Source: Hyphomicrobiales bacterium (lineage in GTDB: Bacteria; Pseudomonadota; Alphaproteobacteria; Rhizobiales; Methyloligellaceae). Taken from it: 34,480 bases of DNA. The notes beneath the pieces were generated by a model, which saw nothing but the letters and a program-made list of their open reading frames with translations, was not told the DNA's origin and searched no databases. Location of the stretch: contig JANQLP010000076.1 of the NCBI GenBank assembly GCA_028280515.1, forward strand, positions 1 through 34,480, given 5' to 3'. Positions 1-6,245 of the stretch are shown one piece after another. The position numbers and the translations under genes are program-made. The first letter of the stretch is position 1. Every line of letters begins with the position of its first letter.

Positions 1-537
1 GCCGGTCTGAACGTAGCAATTGGCCAGCCCGGCGACCGCCCGGGCGTCTTTCTTGTCGCTCTGGACGATCTCGCCGAAGATCTGCGCCGCAAGCGCGACG
101 TCGCCCGCTTCCAGTGCCGCTTCGGCTTGCGCCATTGCCGCCTCTGCCTGCGACTGGCCGGCGGGCTCGGCATGGCGGGCGATGAACTGCCGGATCTCGG
201 ACTCAGGCAAGGCACCCATGAAACCGTCGACGGGCCGTCCCGCCTTGAATGCGAAAACGGCCGGAATGGACTGAATCCCCATCTGACCGGGAATGGCCGG
301 ATGCTCGTCGATGTTCAGTTTCACCAGCCGAACCGTGCCGCCGGATTCCTTGACCACTTTCTCCAGGACCGGCGTCAGTTGCTTGCAGGGTCCGCACCAC
401 GGCGCCCAGAAGTCAACGAGGACCAGCACGTCGGCGGATGCGTCGAGGACGTCCGCCTTGAAGGCCTGTGTTGAAGTGTCTTTGATCAGTTCGGCGGAGT
501 CGCCGTCGGGCGCGTTGCCAATAATCGGTGTTTCCAT
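1..537 (-). CDS. Thioredoxin with C-terminal TPR region (CnoX/YbbN-like), partial at left edge
   Basis: The gene begins with ATG at 537 and runs off the window at base 1, so only the first 179 residues are present. The N-terminal part is a thioredoxin fold with the redox motif WAPWCGPCK at about residues 42-50, followed by the cis-proline segment QSIPAVFAF. After about residue 120 the sequence turns into alanine-rich helices (AEAALEAGDVALAAQIFGE), which look like the start of TPR units. Thioredoxin plus TPR is the architecture of YbbN/CnoX, a co-chaperone that guards clients against oxidation. Family members with an SxxC site lack reductase activity, but this one keeps CGPC, as is common in alphaproteobacteria. 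Product family is sure; client range is inference. Confidence 0.9.
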   Translation of the reverse strand, partial: METPIIGNAPDGDSAELIKDTSTQAFKADVLDASADVLVLVDFWAPWCGPCKQLTPVLEKVVKESGGTVRLVKLNIDEHPAIPGQMGIQSIPAVFAFKAGRPVDGFMGALPESEIRQFIARHAEPAGQSQAEAAMAQAEAALEAGDVALAAQIFGEIVQSDKKDARAVAGLANCYVQTG

Positions 538-645
538 AGCCCTTTTCCCCTCTGCCAGGCGAACAATGGCCGAATGTTCGAGATGTTTGACCGGAAGATG
601 AACCGCGTGCCGCGCTTTGGCAACCACTCATAGGGTCACAGCGCG

Positions 646-1158
646 CTAGCCCGCATCGGCGTTGACATCCAGTATCTTAGGCTCGTGACCGCAATCGCGG
701 ACGAATGTGAGCAGTCCGTCGCTCGAGATCGTCGTGGTTGCGGTGTTCTCGAGCGGGTGAAAATTGAGAACCTCGTGTTCCATCATTGAGGCATCGAGCA
801 CCACCGAAACCCGCCGTTCGGTATCGTTGATCAGCGAGAACGGCGTGACGGAGCCGGGCAACACGCCAAGCGTCTCCTCGAGCAGTTCGGCACGCCCGAA
901 GCTCAGCCGCCCGCTGCCGATGGTCTTGTGCACCGTCTTGAGATTGATGTCGGCGTCTTCCAGCGCGACGATCAGCCAGATCGTGCCCTTCTTGCACTTC
1001 AGAAAGAGGTTTTTCGTGTGTGCGCCGGGAATCTGGCCGCGCAGGGCCTGGGACTGCTCGACGGTGAAAAGCGCCGGGTGTTCGACCGTCTTGGTCTCGA
1101 TCCCCAAGGCGTCGAGGCGTTCCAGCAATTGCGCGCGCGTTGCGGCCATCCGTCCCAT
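646..1158 (-). CDS. YbaK/ProX-type prolyl-tRNA editing domain protein
   Basis: This is a 170-residue stand-alone editing domain. It has the family hallmarks: an N-terminal helix (LLERLDALGIETKTVEHPALFTVEQS), the segment GAHTKNLFLKCKKG with the conserved lysine that binds the substrate, and a C-terminal FHPLENTATTTIS segment typical of PrdX/ProXp-ala. Such proteins hydrolyse mischarged Ala-tRNA(Pro) or similar species in trans and protect translation fidelity. The called start is ATG 1158; a second in-frame ATG at 1149 (MAATRAQ) has a GGGACGG stretch just upstream and may be the true start. It lies 108 bp upstream of, and on the same strand as, the thioredoxin-TPR gene. Substrate specificity cannot be read from the sequence. 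Confidence 0.9.
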   Translation of the reverse strand: MGRMAATRAQLLERLDALGIETKTVEHPALFTVEQSQALRGQIPGAHTKNLFLKCKKGTIWLIVALEDADINLKTVHKTIGSGRLSFGRAELLEETLGVLPGSVTPFSLINDTERRVSVVLDASMMEHEVLNFHPLENTATTTISSDGLLTFVRDCGHEPKILDVNADAG

Positions 1159-1258
1159 CGTCTATCTGTTTCAGCCCGGCAGCCGGTCTGTATAGTCTCA
1201 ACCAAAGGGTTAGGCAAATGGGCGTTGCGCGTCGCCCGGGTGGAGCATCAGCCATCTC

Positions 1259-1642
1259 ATGACCAGGGCACAGCTCAGCGTCTACATGTACGGGTTGTAC
1301 CTGATCAGCGGAGTGTGCCTGCCGTTCCTGATCATTCCGCACTTCACGCTCGGGCTGTTCGGCCTGAGCGCGGGTGACGACATGTGGGTGCGGTTCGTCG
1401 GCGTGCTCGCCGGCGTGATCGGCGGGTTTTATGTGGCTGCCGTGCTGACCCGGACGGACATCATGCTCGGCTGGACCGTTCCGGCCCGTTACGTCACGGC
1501 GGCGTTCATGTGCGTCATGGCGGCAATGGGAAATGTCGGTTTGGCGATCCTCATGTTCGCCGGCCTAGACGCGCTCACCGCCTCCATCACCTGGATCGCG
1601 ATCAGGGCTGATGCGGAGGAAAAGGCAGCCTCCCCGTCCTGA
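1259..1642 (+). CDS. Small four-helix membrane protein, unknown function
   Basis: The 127-residue product has four strongly hydrophobic stretches at about residues 8-32, 43-63, 75-95 and 97-115, separated by short loops, and ends in a polar tail (ADAEEKAASPS). It is predicted to sit in the inner membrane with four passes. I do not recognise a named family; the layout resembles small DUF4345/DoxX-like integral membrane proteins, but that is a guess. It is divergent from the YbaK-type gene, with about 100 bp between the starts, and is followed by tRNA-Gly. Codon use matches its neighbours. Confidence 0.7.
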   Translation: MTRAQLSVYMYGLYLISGVCLPFLIIPHFTLGLFGLSAGDDMWVRFVGVLAGVIGGFYVAAVLTRTDIMLGWTVPARYVTAAFMCVMAAMGNVGLAILMFAGLDALTASITWIAIRADAEEKAASPS

Positions 1643-1732
1643 CCGCGCGGCCACGCAATGTGGTTGCATTGGCTAACGCATTGGGCGATAAACGGGCGCT
1701 GCCGGAGATGGCAGGCTGTTCCACACAGTTTA

Positions 1733-1807
1733 GCGGGCGTAGCTCAGGGGTAGAGCGCAACCTTGCCAAGGTTGAAGTCGTGAGTTCGAATCTCATCGCC
1801 CGCTCCA
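1733..1807 (+). tRNA. tRNA-Gly (anticodon GCC)
   Basis: A 75-nt cloverleaf can be drawn by hand. The acceptor stem is GCGGGCG paired with CGCCCGC. The D-arm is GCTC/GAGC. The anticodon stem CAACC/GGTTG carries the loop TTGCCAA with anticodon GCC. The variable loop has 5 nt, the T-arm is GTGAG/CTCAT with a TTCGAAT loop, the discriminator base is T, and CCA is encoded. It reads GGC and GGT glycine codons. No integrase or att-like duplication of its 3' end is seen nearby. Confidence 0.97.
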
Positions 1808-1934
1808 TTTTTTCCCACAAATGCAGCACTACAACCGGGCCGCGACGCCAGGGTCATGCGGACACGGTTTGGGAAGTATTCCGGTTACCGTCTATTCTGA
1901 GATCGCGCCGAGCAAGCCGAGGGAGGACGATACG

Positions 1935-2339
1935 GTGACGACGCAAGACGACAACAAGGCGGTTGTGCGCGAGGCGTTCCGGCCGTGGGAACAGGGCAAC
2001 AGCGGTCCGTTCTTCGACATCATCGCCGACGATGTGAAGTGGACGGTCATCGGCACCACGCCCGTTTCCGGCGTCTACCGTTCCAAACAGGCCCTAATCG
2101 ACAAGGCATTCGCCCCGCTCCTCGTGCATCTCGACGGGCATCTGACGACGACGTTTGTCGATCTCGCCGCCGAGGGCGACAAAGTGTTCCTGCGCTTCGA
2201 AAGCAAAGGCGTCACAAGGAAGGGGCTGCACTACGACCAAGTCTACTGCTTCGCGATGGTTATGCGCGATGCGCGTATTGTGGAGATCGTCGCCTATATC
2301 GACACGGATCTCCTCGCCAAGGTGTTTTCCGAGTCATAG
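1935..2339 (+). CDS. NTF2-like / SnoaL-like domain protein
   Basis: The start chosen is GTG 1935, preceded by GGGAGGA at 1921-1927, rather than the longer reading frame opening at 1821, which would begin just after the tRNA. The 134-residue product has the cone-fold pattern of the SnoaL/ketosteroid-isomerase-like family. It has an N-terminal helix (NKAVVREAFRPWEQGN), then FFDIIADDVKWTVIGTTPVSG and a run of beta strands ending in RIVEIVAYIDTDLLAKV. Family members include isomerases, hydrolases and stress proteins; the reaction here cannot be told from the sequence. It stands alone, with a subtilase-gene relic and a methyltransferase on the opposite strand downstream. Confidence 0.85.
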   Translation: MTTQDDNKAVVREAFRPWEQGNSGPFFDIIADDVKWTVIGTTPVSGVYRSKQALIDKAFAPLLVHLDGHLTTTFVDLAAEGDKVFLRFESKGVTRKGLHYDQVYCFAMVMRDARIVEIVAYIDTDLLAKVFSES

Positions 2340-2351
2340 ACCGCTCCCCGT

Positions 2352-2467
2352 CTCTCACGGTTGGGGTTTTCGAAGAGGCGGCGACACGGCCCCGCCGGCT
2401 GGCTCCTGAGCGACGCAATCTCTCGGCGCCAGCAGCAGCCCCTTGCCATAGATGGGGTCCTTGCCGC
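2352..2467 (-). pseudogene. Relic of the 3' end of an S8 subtilase gene (second copy)
   Basis: Bases 2368-2467 match 3503-3602, the 3' end of the neighbouring subtilase gene, without gaps at a constant offset of 1135 bp. I count seven mismatches in 100. A weaker match continues to 2352 and keeps the TGA stop at 2355-2357. Read on the minus strand it encodes GKDPIYGKGLLLAPRDC and a tail ending SPPLRKPQP; the intact gene has GKDPVYGKGLLLAPRDC and SPPLRKPRL. Several of the mismatches are silent. No subtilase catalytic sequence lies upstream of it: beyond 2467 the similarity ends abruptly and the methyltransferase stop lies at 2482. It is best read as a leftover of a tandem duplication or of a rearrangement that placed the methyltransferase gene between two copies. 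Confidence 0.8.
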
Positions 2468-2481
2468 AATGCAGTTCCGTG

Positions 2482-3276
2482 TTACGCATCCTGCGTTGGG
2501 CGACGTGCCGTTGCCACCATGAAGCCGGGGCCAGCGGTCCATGCATTGGGGTTGCGGATGATTTCAAGCGCCTCGCGAAGCATCGACTCTGGCATATGTC
2601 CGTTGTCTATCAATTTGGAAGCCAATGTGGCGAGTGTGAGCGACCAGGTCTCAGCCTCGGCTGCGCCAGGTGTGTCACCGGCATGGTTCAGGATGGGTTG
2701 AACATACCGGGCATCGATCTCGGCGAATCCGAGACCCGCGAGCAGGCGCGGTAACTGCCCGCCGAACTCAAAATCCCAGTCTTGGGCGGCGGCGTTTTCG
2801 AGATAGGCCGTCCAGAACGACGCCCAGAAACGGCTCGGTCCCGAGGCGATCGGTCCGAAATCCATCTCTGTTACCACGAACGCGCCGCCGGGCTTGAGCG
2901 CACGCCTTATCCGGTCGAGGATCTCGGTTCGCGTCGGCAGGAAACACAAGACAGCCCGGCAGTGGACTAGGTCATAAAGGCCTTCACCCAGATCCTCGGT
3001 GCGCACGTCCATCTTTGCGAGTTTCAGGTTTGGCAAATCGTTCTGGCGAACTGAAGAAAGGTCGAGGTCGCCGGCAACAATCTTTGCATCGGGCATGGTT
3101 TGTGCCAGCCAGATCGCCACGCTGCCTCGCCCGGTTCCGATGTCGAGGCATGTTGAAGCGGAAGGTAGATTAAGCCTTCTGATAGCAGCCTGCGTGTCCG
3201 GATCGTGTGCCCGACCCATCTGGTCGAGCCTTTTCGTCTCGGATGGCAAGGTGTGCGGCAGAAGGTCTTCGTACAT
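2482..3276 (-). CDS. Class I SAM-dependent methyltransferase
   Basis: The 264-residue protein shows a Rossmann-fold methyltransferase core. Motif I is CLDIGTGRGSVAIWLA at about residues 43-58, followed by an acidic strand end (IVAGDLDLSS). A motif II/III region follows (MDVRTEDLGEGLYDLVHCRAVLCFLP), then the post-motif LKPGGAFVVTEMD. The C-terminal third (FWTAYLENAAAQDWDFEFGGQLPRLLAGLGF) resembles small-molecule methyltransferases of the UbiE/Methyltransf_25 group. The substrate is unknown. The start ATG 3276 has TTGGAG 9 bp upstream. The gene sits exactly between the two copies of the subtilase 3' end, which suggests it was inserted or left there by a rearrangement. The 213 bp between it and the subtilase stop hold no gene that I can support. 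Confidence 0.9.
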   Translation of the reverse strand: MYEDLLPHTLPSETKRLDQMGRAHDPDTQAAIRRLNLPSASTCLDIGTGRGSVAIWLAQTMPDAKIVAGDLDLSSVRQNDLPNLKLAKMDVRTEDLGEGLYDLVHCRAVLCFLPTRTEILDRIRRALKPGGAFVVTEMDFGPIASGPSRFWASFWTAYLENAAAQDWDFEFGGQLPRLLAGLGFAEIDARYVQPILNHAGDTPGAAEAETWSLTLATLASKLIDNGHMPESMLREALEIIRNPNAWTAGPGFMVATARRPTQDA

Positions 3277-3489
3277 CGCGCAGGCTCCAAGTCGCGGGTT
3301 CCCTTTTCGTCACATACTAGTGCCCCAACAGGCGGGGCGCCAATCATGCATCAGGTTCAACCGTGGGCCGGGAATACTCGCAATCGGCGCCCGCCATGGT
3401 CCCGAAAGCAGCCATGCTGTGCGTAGGTAGATTCTCTTCGCCTCGTGCGAACTCCGGAAGTCAACCTTGGGTGGCGGCTGGCCGCGCTC

Positions 3490-4980
3490 TCATAAACGAG
3501 GCTTTCGAAGAGGCGGCGACATGGCCGCGTCGGCTGGCTCCTGAGCGACGCAATCTCTCGGCGCCAGCAGCAACCCTTTACCATAGACGGGGTCCTTGCC
3601 GCGGCGTCCCAGGTCGCGTGTCTTGAGCAGCGGGTCTAGGGCGGATGCATCCGTCATCTGCGGGTTTGCGCTGCGCGCGAACGCCACGACGGCGGTGACG
3701 AACGGCGTCGCGAACGAGGTGCCGGTGCGGTAACCCGCCTCTCCGTCCGGATATGCCGTCCACAGCCGCACACCAGGTGCGGCATAGGTGATGTAATCGC
3801 CCCGGTTGGCGCGCGGATAGGGCCTGAGCCTGTGGTCGACTGCCGTCACCGCGATGATCCCCTCATACGCCGCCGGGTAGCGCGGGGACGCGCCCGGCCC
3901 GCCATTGCCGGCGGCGGCGACCGTCACGACACCGCCTTCGTTCAAGGCCGCGACCGCCCTTTCCAGCGCGAGATTCGGCGGACCGGCGAGGCTCATATTG
4001 ATGACGCCGACCCCTTGCCGCCGCAGCCAGTCTATCCCTCTGACGAGGCTGACGATGTCCGCTGCGGCGCTCCCGTCAGGATCGGTATAGAAGACGTCGG
4101 CTGCAAACAGTTCCGCATCGGGAACCAGACCGGGCGTCTGGCTTTTTGAATCGCCCGACAGCAGCGCCGCGATTGCCGTTCCGTGTTCCTTCGATGACGG
4201 CTCCGTGTCCGCCGGTGCGAAGGTTTCGGCCGTAATATTGCGGCCCTGCAACGAGGCGTGCGCCATGTCGATGCCGGTGTCGAGCATGCCGATCCGGACA
4301 CCCGGCTCGCACAGCCCGTCGCCGCTCCAGCGGATCAGACGCGCGCCGTAGCAGCGATGTCCCCGGCACGGCTTGCCGCTTGGCCGGTAAACGTGGTTCA
4401 GCTCGAACGACTTCTCCTCGATATTGTCTTCCAGCAATTGCCGCGCCGCGATCGTGTCGAGGCCGGGCGGCACACCCAGCCGTGTGATGGTCAGCTGCAG
4501 CCCGTCGACGGCTTCGACCGGGCCGATGGTGAATCCGAGCTGCTGGGCCGCCTGTATCGCCTCGGGTGAGCTGTTGACCGCCAGAATTTCGTTGGGGACG
4601 AACGAGCTCGCGTCGGCGCTCAGCATATCCTCGGGCGACGGCGCGCTGCGGCCGCCTCCGCCGCCGGTACCGCCTCTTCGGCCGGCTGTACCTGACGCGC
4701 CAAAGCCTCTGCCGGCATCATCGCCATTGCCATCGTCGTCATCATCGTCGTCGTCATCGTCGTCATCATCATCATCGTCGTCATCGTCGTTGTCGTCCGC
4801 ATATGCGGACCCGACGAGGAGCTCCAGACGATTGCCGTCGTCCGTGTCGACGAAGAGATTGGCGGCGATGGGGATCGAAACAACGGCAAGGATCACAGCC
4901 AGGGCCACGTGAAAGGCGCGGCGCAGAAATCGACCCGCAACTGCGAGTGTTCCGCGAACCCGTACCGAAATTTCCATCAT
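3490..4980 (-). CDS. Exported S8 subtilisin-like serine protease with poly-aspartate tract
   Basis: The product has about 496 residues from ATG 4980 (a TTG at 4998 would add six; ATG 4977 is also possible). An N-terminal hydrophobic segment at about residues 22-43 acts as signal peptide or anchor. A linker follows with 19 consecutive Asp (about 65-83), GNGDD and a Gly-rich stretch. A propeptide-like region (PNEILA to ELNHVYRP) precedes the peptidase domain. The catalytic triad is complete: D234 in IGMLDTGID, H266 in KEHGTAIAALL and S422 in GTSFATPFV, with oxyanion-hole N358 in AAAGNGG. The domain ends with DPVYGKGLLLAP. Cys residues in CRGHRCYG and SGDGLCEP could form disulfides outside the cytoplasm. 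It is divergent from the P-loop/ABC/hydrolase operon and carries an ECF-type promoter motif at 5048-5072. Its substrate is unknown. Confidence 0.93.
   Translation of the reverse strand: MMEISVRVRGTLAVAGRFLRRAFHVALAVILAVVSIPIAANLFVDTDDGNRLELLVGSAYADDNDDDDDDDDDDDDDDDDDDDGNGDDAGRGFGASGTAGRRGGTGGGGGRSAPSPEDMLSADASSFVPNEILAVNSSPEAIQAAQQLGFTIGPVEAVDGLQLTITRLGVPPGLDTIAARQLLEDNIEEKSFELNHVYRPSGKPCRGHRCYGARLIRWSGDGLCEPGVRIGMLDTGIDMAHASLQGRNITAETFAPADTEPSSKEHGTAIAALLSGDSKSQTPGLVPDAELFAADVFYTDPDGSAAADIVSLVRGIDWLRRQGVGVINMSLAGPPNLALERAVAALNEGGVVTVAAAGNGGPGASPRYPAAYEGIIAVTAVDHRLRPYPRANRGDYITYAAPGVRLWTAYPDGEAGYRTGTSFATPFVTAVVAFARSANPQMTDASALDPLLKTRDLGRRGKDPVYGKGLLLAPRDCVAQEPADAAMSPPLRKPRL
4732..4797 (-). 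repeat. GAY trinucleotide repeat encoding DDN plus 19 Asp
   Basis: Twenty-two consecutive codons of the subtilase read GAC, GAT or one AAC, giving two Asp, one Asn and 19 Asp. The codons mix GAC and GAT irregularly, so the tract is an imperfect rather than a pure microsatellite. It could still expand or contract by three-base slippage without changing frame. Confidence 0.95.
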
Positions 4981-4985
4981 TACTG

Positions 4986-5027
4986 CTTGTCCGAACAAGT
5001 ACCTGTTGCCGTGCGCCGAAGGCGCAC
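4986..5027 (-). promoter_or_regulatory. Two hairpins in the predicted subtilase mRNA leader
   Basis: On the minus strand, between the ECF-type promoter and the subtilase ATG, there is a perfect 7-bp hairpin (GTGCGCC, loop TTC, GGCGCAC; 5011-5027). A smaller one follows (CTTGT, loop TCGG, ACAAG; 4986-4999), 5 bp before the ATG at 4980. No strong Shine-Dalgarno is visible for any candidate start, so these structures could affect ribosome access. The role is inference. Confidence 0.45.
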
Positions 5028-5047
5028 CGCCGACATCGATTCAATAC

Positions 5048-5072
5048 AACGGGGGAAACCGCACTTTATTCC
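5048..5072 (-). promoter_or_regulatory. ECF-type promoter motif for the subtilase
   Basis: On the minus strand the sequence reads CGGGAATAA, with GGAAT at 5072-5068, then a 16-bp spacer and CGTT at 5051-5048, itself preceded by C. The same -35 and -10 elements with the same 16-bp spacing precede the ECF sigma gene at 10429-10453. Expected transcription would start near 5040, about 60 nt before the subtilase ATG. The assignment rests on this shared pattern and its position, not on experiment. Confidence 0.65.
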
Positions 5073-5109
5073 CGCCGATCGAACTTTTTCTGTTTCGGCG
5101 ACATTTACG

Positions 5110-5135
5110 GGAATAACCGCTGCCCTCAGTCCGTT
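5110..5135 (+). promoter_or_regulatory. ECF-type promoter motif for the P-loop/ABC/hydrolase operon
   Basis: The plus strand carries CGGGAATAA, with GGAAT at 5110-5114, a 17-bp spacer and CCGTT ending at 5135. It mirrors the motif at 5048-5072: the two -35 elements form a 9-bp inverted repeat (5066-5074 and 5108-5116) and the promoters point outward. Transcription would start near 5142, about 35 nt before the GTG at 5178 and upstream of its GGAGGA ribosome site. Confidence 0.62.
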
Positions 5136-5177
5136 CTCGCTTCAGTTCTGTCAATCCAAACAAATTGGAGGAATGTT

Positions 5178-6245
5178 GTGAAGTCGAATCAACTTTACCA
5201 GACGCTGGACCGGGAACGCCTTGCGAAGGCGAAACAGTCCTTTGCGACGCGGCGCGTGGCGATGGACGACATGGTTCAACTGAAAGCCGGCGATTGGGAA
5301 CCCGCCGCCGGCGATCTTCTTCTTGCTCAGATTGAGTCCCTCGGCCACCACCCGCGGCTTGAGCTGACGACCGGCCGGCGCGCGTCGATGTTTCCGGGCG
5401 ATGAGATCATCGTGTGTTGCGGCAGCCGCTATGCACCGGACCAGTTCGAGGCCGAGCTGCAGAACGGACACTGGCCCACGGATCTGGTTGCCGCCGGCGG
5501 CATCGCATCGAACCAGCTGTCGCGTAACCGGCGCACAAAGGCGGCGACGAAGATCGTACCGCTCGGCGCCATTTGCAATTCGGAAGGTACGCCTCTCAAT
5601 GTTTCCGATTTTGCGCTCAAGAAGGTCGAGCAGCGCCAGCCGATCAAGGTGATACTGGTCGTTGGGACGAGCATGACCGCGGGCAAAACGGCTTCGGCCG
5701 CGGCCCTCGTGCGCGGACTGAGCCAGCAGGGCATTCGGGTCGGCGCCGCGAAGGTCACCGGCACCGGCGCCGGCAGGGACCCCTGGCTGATGATCGATTC
5801 CGGGGCGCATTCGGTTCTCGATTTCACGGATGCCGGGTATCCCAGCACCTATAAGGTGGCGACGGCGGAACTTGAATCCATCGCCCACAACCTGATCGAC
5901 CATCTCGCACATGATGGATGCGAAGTCGCGGTTCTGGAAGTGGCCGACGGTCTGTTGCAGCCGGAAACCGCCGCGCTGCTCGCCGCGAAGTCGTTCCGGC
6001 TGCGTGTGTTCGGCACACTGTTCACCGCATATGACGCGATGGGCGCGGTTTCCGGCATCAGGTGGCTGCAGGAGAAGGGCTACCGCATGCTTGGAATGGG
6101 TGGCCGGATGACCATGGCTCCGCTCGCCATTCGCGAAGCGAAGATCGCGACCGGTCTGCCGGTCTACGGGCTCGGCCAGCTCTCCGACGGCCCGACGGCC
6201 GAGGCTCTGGTTCGCAGTGCCGACGTGCAGCACAAGGCGTCATGA
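5178..6245 (+). CDS. P-loop NTPase resembling the DUF1611 C-terminal domain
   Basis: GTG 5178 is chosen because GGAGGA (5167-5172) lies 5 bp upstream; the open frame extends much further upstream through the promoter and cannot be coding there. The 355-residue product has a distinct N-terminal domain of about 150 residues (SLGHHPRLELTTGRRASMF, DEIIVCCGSRY). A P-loop domain follows, with Walker A GTSMTAGKT at residues 163-171 and a strand-loop VAVLEVADGLL that may be the Walker B/switch region. The P-loop half resembles DUF1611 (DgcN-like) and dethiobiotin-synthetase-like folds. The N-terminal half does not look like the usual DUF1611 Rossmann domain. Its stop overlaps the ABC gene start by 4 bp (ATGA), so the two are translationally coupled. 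The reaction is unknown. Confidence 0.8.
   Translation: MKSNQLYQTLDRERLAKAKQSFATRRVAMDDMVQLKAGDWEPAAGDLLLAQIESLGHHPRLELTTGRRASMFPGDEIIVCCGSRYAPDQFEAELQNGHWPTDLVAAGGIASNQLSRNRRTKAATKIVPLGAICNSEGTPLNVSDFALKKVEQRQPIKVILVVGTSMTAGKTASAAALVRGLSQQGIRVGAAKVTGTGAGRDPWLMIDSGAHSVLDFTDAGYPSTYKVATAELESIAHNLIDHLAHDGCEVAVLEVADGLLQPETAALLAAKSFRLRVFGTLFTAYDAMGAVSGIRWLQEKGYRMLGMGGRMTMAPLAIREAKIATGLPVYGLGQLSDGPTAEALVRSADVQHKAS

Noticed and set aside
1733-1935. Integration site at tRNA-Gly
   Set aside because: No integrase gene and no repeat of the tRNA 3' end was seen in the window.
2340-3602. Insertion sequence between the two 100-bp copies
   Set aside because: No transposase, no terminal inverted repeats, and the copies are the coding end of a subtilase rather than IS ends.
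4732-4797. RTX-type calcium repeats
   Set aside because: The tract is plain poly-Asp; there is no GGxGxDxxx nonapeptide series.
4803-5177. N-terminal extension of the P-loop protein
   Set aside because: It would run through the ECF promoters and the start of the divergent subtilase gene; GTG 5178 with GGAGGA explains the gene better.
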